Position numbers and translations under genes: made by a program | Shown here: positions 32,656 to 39,181 of the stretch, one piece after another | Numbering within the stretch: the first letter of the stretch is position 1 | How the letters are laid out: every line of letters starts with the position of its first letter | Notes under the pieces: generated by a model | What the model was told of the DNA's origin: nothing | The model's database searches: none | What the model saw: the letters and a program-made list of their open reading frames with translations, nothing else | NCBI GenBank assembly: GCA_022844045.1 | Contig: JALHMM010000047.1 | Span: 1 to 39,181, forward strand | Source of the DNA: Reyranellaceae bacterium | GTDB taxonomy: Bacteria; Pseudomonadota; Alphaproteobacteria; Reyranellales; Reyranellaceae | Direction of reading: 5' to 3' | DNA length: 39,181 nt

Positions 32656-33456
32656 CTATCGTCCTGGCCAGTCGGGCTGCGGCCTCTTCTGCACGAAGGC
32701 GTCGATGCCCAGTTTGGCGTCCTCGCGCATCATGCCGCCGGCCATCGCCGAGCTGGCATAGGCGTAGGCCTGCTCGAGATCCATGGCCATGTGCCGGCGG
32801 AACAGCGCCTTGCCTTGCGACAGCACCAGCGGGCTCTTGGACGCGATGTGTTGCGCCAGTTCCATCGCCGCGGCGTCGAGCTGATCCTCGGGCACGACGC
32901 GCGAGAGCAGGCCGTCGCGCAGCGCGGTCTCGGCGCTCACCGGCTCGCCGGTGAACAGCATGTCGAGCGCGCGCTTGGCGCCGACATTGCGGCCCAGCGG
33001 CACCGAGGGCGTGCCGCAGAACAGGCCGATATGCACGCCCGGTGTCGCGAACTTCGCATCGCTCGAGGCGATGGCGAGATCGCACTGCGCCACGAGCTGA
33101 CAGCCGGCCGCCGTGGCGATACCGCGCACCTTGGCGATCACCGGCTGCTTCAGCCGGGCGATCTTCAGCATCATCGCGCTGCAGCGGCTCATCAGGTCGT
33201 GATGGAAGGCGTAATCCTCGCTCGAGCGCACCTCCCGCAGGTCGTGGCCGGCGCAGAAGGCGCGGCCATTGGCCTGGATCATCACGACGCGGATCGTCTC
33301 GTCGATATTCAGCCGATCGAACTCCTGGTCGAGCGCAGCGATCAGCTCGGAGGACAGCGCGTTCATCGCTCTGGGCCGGTTGAGCGTCAGCACGGCGACG
33401 CGGCCGTGGTCCTCGCGCAGCAGCACGGGCTCGTTCACGGTTGCGGGATCGGACAT
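32656..33456 (-). CDS. ECHDC3-like crotonase (enoyl-CoA hydratase family)
   Basis: 266 residues of the crotonase fold: VAVLTLNRPRAMNALSSEL, ANGRAFCAGHDLREV (oxyanion-hole region), ATAAGCQLVAQCDLAIASSD and FATPGVHIGLFCGTPSVPLG. The two glutamates that act in classic hydratases (in GGCEL and QPE) are replaced by Q120 and V141. This is the pattern of the ECHDC3 subgroup, so water addition to enoyl-CoA should not be assumed. Start ATG 33456 is preferred to GTG 33468; neither has a strong ribosome site. Confidence 0.88.
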   Translation of the reverse strand: MSDPATVNEPVLLREDHGRVAVLTLNRPRAMNALSSELIAALDQEFDRLNIDETIRVVMIQANGRAFCAGHDLREVRSSEDYAFHHDLMSRCSAMMLKIARLKQPVIAKVRGIATAAGCQLVAQCDLAIASSDAKFATPGVHIGLFCGTPSVPLGRNVGAKRALDMLFTGEPVSAETALRDGLLSRVVPEDQLDAAAMELAQHIASKSPLVLSQGKALFRRHMAMDLEQAYAYASSAMAGGMMREDAKLGIDAFVQKRPQPDWPGR

Positions 33457-33571
33457 CGCTGCATCCACTGGTTTGGCGCCCGTCGGGGCGTTACGCTGTC
33501 GATCGGGCGAGTCTAGACCCGATGGCGGTCTGCGTCATCGGCGGTTCCGGTCGAGGGGGAGCGGGCGGATC

Positions 33572-36139
33572 ATGACCAAGCCGCTGCGGTTCAGCGAGGT
33601 CTTCAGCGAGGAACTGGATGTCGTGCATCGGCGGCGCGCGGCGGTCGGCGTCGACCCCGCCGGTGCCGATTGCGAGCGGCTTGTCGCGTTCATCGAGAAG
33701 GAGCGCTTCCGGGATGCGGTCGCCTACGAGCGTCCGCGCGTTGATGGGCCTTGGCCGCCCGATCGCTGGCCATTGCGCAAGGATGGCTGGCAGGAGGGTA
33801 GTGGAGCGCGCGATCGACCGGCGCCGGAGAACCTCATCGGCTTGGCGCTGTCCGGCGGCGGGATCCGGTCGGCAGCCACCTGCCTGGGCGCCATGCAGGC
33901 GCTCGACGGCAAGGATCTGATGCGGCGCGTCGACTACCTGTCGAGCGTCTCCGGCGGCGGCTACGCGGCGGCATGCCTCAATGCCAACATTGCCGGCGTG
34001 CGCTACCTCGGCCGCACCGTCGAGCCGGTACGTTCGGCATCCGGGGCGCAACCGGGCAGTGCCAGGGATAAGCCGAGCCAGGGCTTTCCCACGCCGCGCA
34101 AGGGTTGGATCTTTCCGTTCCCCCACGTCGTGGGCATCCGCGAGACGGTGCTGTTCCGCTATCTGAGGGCCAACGCGCAGTATCTGATCCCGCGCGGCAA
34201 GGTGCTCGAATACGGATTCGCCCCCGTGCTCCTGGTACGCGGCCTGTTCATGAATCTGTGGGCGATGGTGCCCCTGGTGCTGACGCTCTCGGCGATCACC
34301 CTGGCTATGTTGCTGTGTCCGCGTCTGCGCCACGCCGGCCAGGCCGTGGATCTGCTGGGCGCGACGGGAGCGCTGCTGGGCATCCTGTGGGCGGTGTTCT
34401 TCGCCATCAGCCGCCCGGCACGCGATCGCCTGGAAACCGGCCGACACGGCAGCGCCTGGCTGATGTTGTTCGCCGCGGGTGCGCTCGTCACGGTGATCGC
34501 AGGAGTCGTCGACCTCGCCTACGGCGTGATCGCCGGCCTCATCGTGGCGACTGTCACGGCGTTCGAGTGGCGGCGGCAGATCGATTTCGAACGCCAGCAC
34601 GGCGCGTGGCGGCCGCGTGCCGGGATCGCGTCGCGACGGCACAGCGTCGATGCCGCGGCCGGCCTGGCGCGCGAATCCTATCGGCAGGCCCAGGCCCAGG
34701 CGTTGCTGGTCAGCGCCGGCGCGCTATTCCTGATGTTGCAACCAGTCGCGGCGGCCTGGGTTGGCGCGGCGATGGAGCGCGGCCAGGTGTCGTGGCAGGG
34801 CGCCAGCGTGCTGGCCGCCGCGGCCATCGGCTCGACCTGGCTGGGCCGCTTCGAGAAGCTGCCGCTGATGGTGCGGCGAGCGCTCCTGCTTCTGGCGGCG
34901 GCGCTGGTCGGCCCTGTGCTGCTCTGGGGCGGCAGCCTGTTGATCACCGCCTCGATCGCGCTCAAGGGCGGCATCTGGGGTCATGCCGACCTTGGCTTCC
35001 ACATCGCCTTCGATCGCGCGTCGTGGGTTGTGGCCTTCATCAAGTCGTTCGGCCGCGACGCGATGATCATCGACGCGGTGCTCGCGCTCGGCCTGGCGGC
35101 GCCGCTGTTGTGGTGGCTCAACACGAGTCTGTACAAAGCCAACGAGGTTTCGCCGCACAGTCACTATCGCGACAAGCTGGCCAACACCTTCCTGTTTTCG
35201 GCCAATCTGTCGGACCATAGCCGGGTGCGCTCGCAAAGCGAGCTGAAGCTCAGCGCCATGGACGTGAGGACCGCGCCGTTCCCGCTGATCAACGCGGCGC
35301 TCAACTTCATCGATCGAGACGAGTATCGTGGCCGCGGCCGCAACTCGACCTTCTTCACCTTCTCCCCCTGCCATGTCGGCAGCACCCAGGTCGACTTCAT
35401 GCGTACGGAAGCGCTGGAAGCGGTGTTCCCACGCTTCAAGCTGTCCTCGGCGGTGGCGATCTCGGGCGCCGCGGCTTCCGCCAACGCCGGGCGCGCGACA
35501 AACCCGGCGCTGCGCTTCCTGCTGGCGCTGGTCAATGTGCGGCTGGGCTATTGGCTGCCCAATCCGGCGGTGGTGATGTCGGATCGCTTCGCGTCCAACG
35601 CTCTGGGCGAGCATCCCGCTTTTCCCAGTGCCGGTGCCGGCCATCTGCTGCGCGAGATGGTGGGCGCGCTCGACACCGAATCGGACTTCATCAACCTGTC
35701 CGATGGCGGGCATATCGAGAACCTCGGCATCTACGAGCTGATCCGCCGGCGCTGCCGGGTGATCATCGCCATCGACGCGGAGCAGGATGGCAACTTCTCG
35801 TTCACCAGCCTCGGCGATCTCGTGCGGTTCGCGCGCATCGACCGGGCGGTGAACATCGATATCGACGTCGCGGCGATCAAGCCGGACAAGGACGGCATCA
35901 GCAAGCGGCACGTCGCCATCGGCCGTATCGACTATGGCCGTGGTGCGTATGGCTGGCTGATCTACATGAAGAGCAGCCTGACCGGGCGCGAGGACGAATC
36001 GGTGCTGAAGTACCGCGCGGTGCAGAAGGACTTCCCGCATCACAGCACTGGTGATCAGTTCTTCGACGAAGAGCAGTTCGAGGCTTATCGCGCGCTCGGC
36101 TATCACATGGCATGGGAAGCCTTCGCCAACTGGCGCTAG
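33572..36139 (+). CDS. patatin-like phospholipase with an inserted membrane domain
   Basis: 855-residue patatin-like (PNPLA) acyl hydrolase. The N-terminal part has the oxyanion loop LALSGGGIRSAATCLGAM (residues ~91-108) and the nucleophile S127 in YLSSVSGGGYAA. The Asp partner, D711 in INLSDGGHIENLGIYELIRR, lies ~584 residues later, much farther than in a plain patatin. The stretch between holds about eight hydrophobic helices (for example FMNLWAMVPLVLTLSAITLA, ALLGILWAVFFAIS, LLLLAAALVGPVLLWGGSLL, IIDAVLALGLAAPLLWWL), so the lipase is anchored in the membrane and its fold is split. Start ATG 33572 follows GAGGGGGAGCGGG; the longer frame to 33269 runs over the crotonase gene. Substrate is probably a membrane lipid. 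Confidence 0.9.
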   Translation: MTKPLRFSEVFSEELDVVHRRRAAVGVDPAGADCERLVAFIEKERFRDAVAYERPRVDGPWPPDRWPLRKDGWQEGSGARDRPAPENLIGLALSGGGIRSAATCLGAMQALDGKDLMRRVDYLSSVSGGGYAAACLNANIAGVRYLGRTVEPVRSASGAQPGSARDKPSQGFPTPRKGWIFPFPHVVGIRETVLFRYLRANAQYLIPRGKVLEYGFAPVLLVRGLFMNLWAMVPLVLTLSAITLAMLLCPRLRHAGQAVDLLGATGALLGILWAVFFAISRPARDRLETGRHGSAWLMLFAAGALVTVIAGVVDLAYGVIAGLIVATVTAFEWRRQIDFERQHGAWRPRAGIASRRHSVDAAAGLARESYRQAQAQALLVSAGALFLMLQPVAAAWVGAAMERGQVSWQGASVLAAAAIGSTWLGRFEKLPLMVRRALLLLAAALVGPVLLWGGSLLITASIALKGGIWGHADLGFHIAFDRASWVVAFIKSFGRDAMIIDAVLALGLAAPLLWWLNTSLYKANEVSPHSHYRDKLANTFLFSANLSDHSRVRSQSELKLSAMDVRTAPFPLINAALNFIDRDEYRGRGRNSTFFTFSPCHVGSTQVDFMRTEALEAVFPRFKLSSAVAISGAAASANAGRATNPALRFLLALVNVRLGYWLPNPAVVMSDRFASNALGEHPAFPSAGAGHLLREMVGALDTESDFINLSDGGHIENLGIYELIRRRCRVIIAIDAEQDGNFSFTSLGDLVRFARIDRAVNIDIDVAAIKPDKDGISKRHVAIGRIDYGRGAYGWLIYMKSSLTGREDESVLKYRAVQKDFPHHSTGDQFFDEEQFEAYRALGYHMAWEAFANWR

Positions 36140-36264
36140 GGCCAAGTCGCGGCGCATCGACAAATCCTGGCCGGTCTTCGCCAGCATCCGCGACCGGCGG
36201 CGCGATTCCTGTATCAGCCTTCGCCGCGTGCGCAATCACCGCGGCTTGAGGTAAGGTCCGGGCC

Positions 36265-36708
36265 ATGCCAGTCGTTATGAGCGGGCTCGAGCTCGAGGCC
36301 TTCCTGCGCGAGGAATTTCCCGAAGCGCAGGCCAACGTCACGGTGAAGGTCGAGGAGGTCGGCGAGGGTCGCATCAAGGTGCGCGCGCTGATCGATCGAC
36401 GTCATCTCAGGCCCGGCGGCACGGTGTCGGGGCCGACGCTGATGTGGTTGGCTGATTGCGGCACTTACCTGCTGATCCTCTCGCAGATCGGCAAAGTGGC
36501 CTTGGCCGTCACCACCAACCTCAACATCAATTTCCTGCGCAAGGGCGAGGCGGGCAGGGACGTGATCGGCGAGGCGCGTCTGCTGAAGCTGGGCCAGCGC
36601 CTGGCGGTGGCCGAGATGTCGATCTTCTCCGAGGGGCAGCCCGAGCCGATCGCCCATGTCACGCTGACCTATTCGATCCCGCCACGCGAAAAGCGTGGGG
36701 TAAAATAA
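36265..36708 (+). CDS. PaaI-type hotdog thioesterase
   Basis: 147 residues with the PaaI-like hotdog fold. HLRPGGTVSGPTLMWLADC matches the R-P-G-G-x-x-x-G central-helix block and AVTTNLNINFLRKGEAGRDV the next strand. It would hydrolyse an acyl-CoA thioester. The catalytic Asp/Asn is likely in LADC. Start is 36265 or the second ATG at 36277. It lies 125 bp after the patatin gene on the same strand and, with it, may act on lipid-derived thioesters (inference). Confidence 0.87.
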   Translation: MPVVMSGLELEAFLREEFPEAQANVTVKVEEVGEGRIKVRALIDRRHLRPGGTVSGPTLMWLADCGTYLLILSQIGKVALAVTTNLNINFLRKGEAGRDVIGEARLLKLGQRLAVAEMSIFSEGQPEPIAHVTLTYSIPPREKRGVK

Positions 36709-36769
36709 TACCGTATTTTCAAGATATTGATTTCATTGAATAAAGCCGGCGTTAAATGGCGTCACTCGC

Positions 36770-36798
36770 TTGACTTGCCGCGCCGCCTCACGTATCTC
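36770..36798 (+). promoter_or_regulatory. promoter of the rplM-rpsI operon
   Basis: TTGACT (36770-36775), a 17-bp spacer and TATCTC (36793-36798), 27 bp before the rplM start. Confidence 0.6.
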
Positions 36799-36825
36799 CG
36801 CGCACCGTTTTAGCGGATTGGACCG

Positions 36826-37290
36826 ATGAAGACCTTCAACCTGAAGCCCGCCGAGGTGGACAAGAAGTGGGTGCTGATCGACGCCGACGGCCTCGTTCTG
36901 GGCCGCCTCGCCTCGATCATCGCCACGCGCCTGCGCGGCAAGCACCTCGCCACCTACACCCCGCATGTCGATTGCGGCGACAACATCGTCGTGATCAACG
37001 CCGAGAAGGTGCGCCTGACCGGCAACAAGCTCGCCGACAAGGTGTTCCACTGGCACACCGGCTACCCCGGCGGCATCAAGCAGGCCACGATCGGCCAGCG
37101 CCTGGGCGGCAAGCACCCCGAGCGGGTGATCGAGAAGGCGGTCGAGCGCATGATCACGCGCGGCCCGCTGCAGCGTAAGCAGATGAAGAACCTCAAGGTC
37201 TACGCCGGCGGCGCGCATCCGCACGAAGCGCAGCAGCCCGTGAAGCTCGACATCGCCGCGATGAACCGCAAGAACTCGAGGATCGGCTGA
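36826..37290 (+). CDS. rplM: 50S ribosomal protein L13
   Basis: 154 residues, a core large-subunit protein. Marks: [54 protein letters not shown] and [20 protein letters not shown]. The length is normal for alphaproteobacterial L13. It is followed 2 bp later by rpsI, the universal rplM-rpsI operon. Confidence 0.98.
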   Translation: MKTFNLKPAEVDKKWVLIDADGLVLGRLASIIATRLRGKHLATYTPHVDCGDNIVVINAEKVRLTGNKLADKVFHWHTGYPGGIKQATIGQRLGGKHPERVIEKAVERMITRGPLQRKQMKNLKVYAGGAHPHEAQQPVKLDIAAMNRKNSRIG

Positions 37291-37292
37291 CC

Positions 37293-37793
37293 ATGGCCAT
37301 CGAACCGACGACCACGCCCACCTCCGGCCTGCGCAAGTCCGCGGCCAATATCGTCGCCAGCATGTCGGCGGCCGAGCCGCAGCCGCGCGGCAAGGAGATC
37401 GACGCCCAGGGCCGCTCCTACGCCACCGGCCGGCGCAAGAACGCGGTCGCCCGCGTCTGGATCAAGCCGGGCTCCGGCAAGATCACGGTCAACGGCCTTG
37501 ATCAGACGGTCTACTTCGCGCGTCCGACCCAGCGCATGATGATCCAGCAGCCGTTCCAGATCGCCGGCCGCGTCGATGCGTTCGACGTCATCGCCACGGT
37601 GGTCGGCGGCGGCCTGTCGGGCCAGGCCGGCGCGGTGCGCCACGGCATCTCGCAGGCGCTGACCCGCTACGAGCCGGATCTGCGTCCGCCGCTGAAGCAG
37701 GGCGGCTTCCTCACGCGCGACCCGCGCGTGGTCGAGCGCAAGAAGTACGGCCGCGCCGGCGCCCGCCGCCGCTTCCAGTTCTCCAAGCGCTGA
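37293..37793 (+). CDS. rpsI: 30S ribosomal protein S9
   Basis: 166 residues. The conserved S9 core starts with [20 protein letters not shown] and ends with the basic tail [14 protein letters not shown], whose last Arg reaches the P-site tRNA. The first ~40 residues ([20 protein letters not shown]...) form an N-terminal extension that is usual in alphaproteobacteria. It is 2 bp from rplM. Confidence 0.98.
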   Translation: MAIEPTTTPTSGLRKSAANIVASMSAAEPQPRGKEIDAQGRSYATGRRKNAVARVWIKPGSGKITVNGLDQTVYFARPTQRMMIQQPFQIAGRVDAFDVIATVVGGGLSGQAGAVRHGISQALTRYEPDLRPPLKQGGFLTRDPRVVERKKYGRAGARRRFQFSKR

Positions 37794-37816
37794 TCGCGCT
37801 TGGGCCTTCGAACACG

Positions 37817-37845
37817 AAAGGGCGCCGCGAGGCGCCCTTTTTCTT
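37817..37845 (+). terminator. intrinsic terminator of rplM-rpsI
   Basis: Stem AAAGGGCGCC / GGCGCCCTTT with a GCGA loop followed by a T-rich tract (TTCTTT). It lies 24 bp after the rpsI stop. Confidence 0.85.
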
Positions 37846-37895
37846 TCGTCCGCCTGGTTCCTAGGGGCGCAATTCGATCGAGCAAACCCGGCTGC

Positions 37896-37954
37896 CATCC
37901 CGAGCGGAGCGAGGGATCTAGGGTCAGCCTAGATCCCTCGCTACGCTCGGGATG
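37896..37954. repeat. intergenic palindromic repeat with 27-bp arms
   Basis: CATCCCGAGCGGAGCGAGGG at the left end pairs with the complementary block ending CTCGGGATG at the right, one mismatch over 27 bp and a few loop bases. A related but shorter element is at 18321. Confidence 0.85.
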
Positions 37955-37986
37955 ACAGCACTGACTCGATCCGATCGGAACGTGCT

Positions 37987-38238
37987 CTAGCGGCAAGAGC
38001 AAGAGTCGCCCTCCCTCTTGCGCAGATTGGTTTCGACCCAGGTCTTGGCGTCCGGGCCGAAATCGAAGGTCGGGCCGATGACGCAGAGCGTCGAGTCGTC
38101 TCGACCGCTCTTCATCTGCGAGAGCGGGCGGGTATCGATCACGATGCGGTCATTGCGGCAGTAGATGTACCACGCGGCCATCGCCGTGCTTGGCATCCAT
38201 ACGCCCAATACAATCAGTGCAGTCCACACGAGTCGCAT
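37987..38238 (-). CDS. small secreted Cys-containing hypothetical protein
   Basis: 83 residues. The start at 38238 has a strong ribosome site (GGGAGGT) and gives the signal peptide MRLVWTALIVLGVWMPSTAM with likely cleavage after AMAA. The mature ~60 residues contain four Cys, one in WYIYCRNDR, one in STLCVIGP and two in the terminal GDSCSCR, suggesting two disulfides in the periplasm. The family is not known to me. The longer frame to 38268 adds 10 residues before the signal and is rejected. Confidence 0.65.
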   Translation of the reverse strand: MRLVWTALIVLGVWMPSTAMAAWYIYCRNDRIVIDTRPLSQMKSGRDDSTLCVIGPTFDFGPDAKTWVETNLRKREGDSCSCR

Positions 38239-38334
38239 AGCCGACCTCCCTGATGTCGTCGCGACCAACGCGGATACGCTATCGGCTCGACTGACCGTTG
38301 TCTCGGGATTTCCACCGCTGGCCCGTCCCGCGAT

Positions 38335-39099
38335 TCAATCCAGGAAGCCCTCGAGGAAGTCGATCACGCTCGCCTTGAAGAGCGCATGGGCGATGATCGA
38401 GAAGTGGTCGCAGCCGGGGATGCTGACCGCCTTGGCGCCGGGAATCGCTTGCGCCAGCGTGCGCGGATTGCCGGCGAGCTCGTCGTGCGAGCCGGCAACG
38501 ATGAGTGTCGCGAGATCGAGCTTGCTCAGCGCCGCGCGATCGATGAGGAAGCGCGGGCCGCGCGAGCAGGCGGCAAGCGCCAGGCGATCCTCGCCCTGTT
38601 CGTCCGCGAACTGGCGGAAGCTGCGGCGCATGGGATCGGGGATTGTCGCCGGATCCTCGGCCTCCATTGCCTCGGCCATGCTGTCGTCACGTGGTGACTC
38701 CTCGAGCATCTTGCCGCCGACGCCGCCCAGGATGAGATCGCCGAAGCGTTCCGGCCATAGCAGCCCGGCAGTGAGGCTGAGATGCGAGCCCATGGAGAAG
38801 CCCAGCAGGTTGGCGCGCGCGAAGCCGACATGGTCCATCAGCGCCACGATGTCGTGCGCCATGGCCTTGCGGTCATAAGCGGCGGGGTCGTGCGGCTTGG
38901 CGCTCTGGCCATGGCCACGCGCGTCGAGCGCCACGCCTTTGAAACCCTTGGCGGCGAAGGCGTCGTACCAGCCCATGCGCTTCCAGCCCTCGGCCTTGTT
39001 CGAGCTGAAGCCGTGCACCAGCACGATGCGGCGCTTGGCGTCGGGGCCGCCGAACTCGTCATAGGCGATGGCATGGCCGTCGGATTCGAACTGCGGCAT
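38335..39099 (-). CDS. alpha/beta-fold hydrolase
   Basis: 254 residues. Oxyanion-type segment VLVHGFSSNKAEGW, nucleophile S102 in GFSMGSHLS, likely Asp in AGSHDELAG and His in GCDHFS, the full catalytic set. LDARGHGQSAKPHDPAAY is typical of the RsbQ/epoxide-hydrolase/esterase group. No signal peptide. The natural substrate is not determined. It is isolated, with no operon partner in the window. Confidence 0.93.
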   Translation of the reverse strand: MPQFESDGHAIAYDEFGGPDAKRRIVLVHGFSSNKAEGWKRMGWYDAFAAKGFKGVALDARGHGQSAKPHDPAAYDRKAMAHDIVALMDHVGFARANLLGFSMGSHLSLTAGLLWPERFGDLILGGVGGKMLEESPRDDSMAEAMEAEDPATIPDPMRRSFRQFADEQGEDRLALAACSRGPRFLIDRAALSKLDLATLIVAGSHDELAGNPRTLAQAIPGAKAVSIPGCDHFSIIAHALFKASVIDFLEGFLD

Positions 39100-39138
39100 G
39101 GGCGTTCCCTCGCGTCTTGCTTGGGCACAATTGTAGAA

Positions 39139-39181
39139 CCACCGTCGTCCTGAGCGCCAGCGAAGGACCTCGCGGTGGTTG
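39139..39181. repeat. left part of an intergenic palindromic repeat, cut by the window end
   Basis: ACCACCGTCGTCCTGAGCGC and the following AAGGACCTCGCGGTGGT have the G+C palindrome style of dispersed repeats; CCACCG and CGGTGG can pair. Confidence 0.55.

Noticed and set aside
34724..36235. 503-residue minus ORF opposite the patatin gene
   Set aside because: Shadow frame; the patatin frame has full catalytic motifs.

Overview
The window looks like a chromosomal segment of a high-GC alphaproteobacterium. The core block bamE / ubiquinol-cytochrome c chaperone / yceD-like DUF177 / rpmF / plsX / fabH / ihfA / MerR / tRNA-Pro is a typical alphaproteobacterial order. GTG and TTG starts and intergenic palindromic repeats fit as well. 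A Rhodospirillales or Reyranella-like host is my guess, made without any database comparison.

Layout. Positions 1-3780 look like accessory DNA: a LuxR-type regulator, a lower-GC HExxH metallopeptidase-like gene whose 5' side appears frameshifted, and the wreck of a class II aminoacyl-tRNA synthetase (glycyl-type motifs) broken over three reading frames. Positions 3789-10242 are core: an HDAC-family deacetylase and the BamE lipoprotein on minus, then the assembly chaperone, DUF177, L32, PlsX, FabH, IHF-alpha, a MerR regulator and tRNA-Pro(GGG) on plus. Positions 10481-15371 are a mosaic: a hydrolase-OsmC fusion, then a 2.8-kb module (two dimeric alpha/beta-barrel genes, a LysR regulator, two small membrane proteins) lying between two 97% identical 178-bp direct repeats. 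The repeats are two copies of the end of one small gene; one copy is intact and one is beheaded.

Positions 15372-31015 are mostly metabolic genes: CutA, an MFS carrier, GST, a VOC protein, an O-acetylhomoserine sulfhydrylase-type PLP enzyme, a class V aminotransferase, two class II aldolase/adducin proteins, an orphan TctC-type binding protein, a second MFS carrier, a luciferase-like monooxygenase, a PMT-type glycosyltransferase, a TauD-type dioxygenase, a CoA-binding protein and an Old Yellow Enzyme. Positions 31016-32637 form a regulatory unit (AHSA1 protein and TetR on minus, a secreted protein on plus) with two tandem palindromic operators between. The right end holds an ECHDC3-like crotonase, a large membrane-embedded patatin, a hotdog thioesterase, the rplM-rpsI operon with promoter and terminator, a small secreted Cys protein and an alpha/beta hydrolase.

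No CRISPR array, intact insertion sequence, rRNA or complete prophage is visible. The least ordinary items are the synthetase relic, the HExxH gene, the direct-repeat-bounded module, a signal peptide partly encoded by an intergenic palindromic repeat, and the patatin with a membrane block inserted between its catalytic residues.
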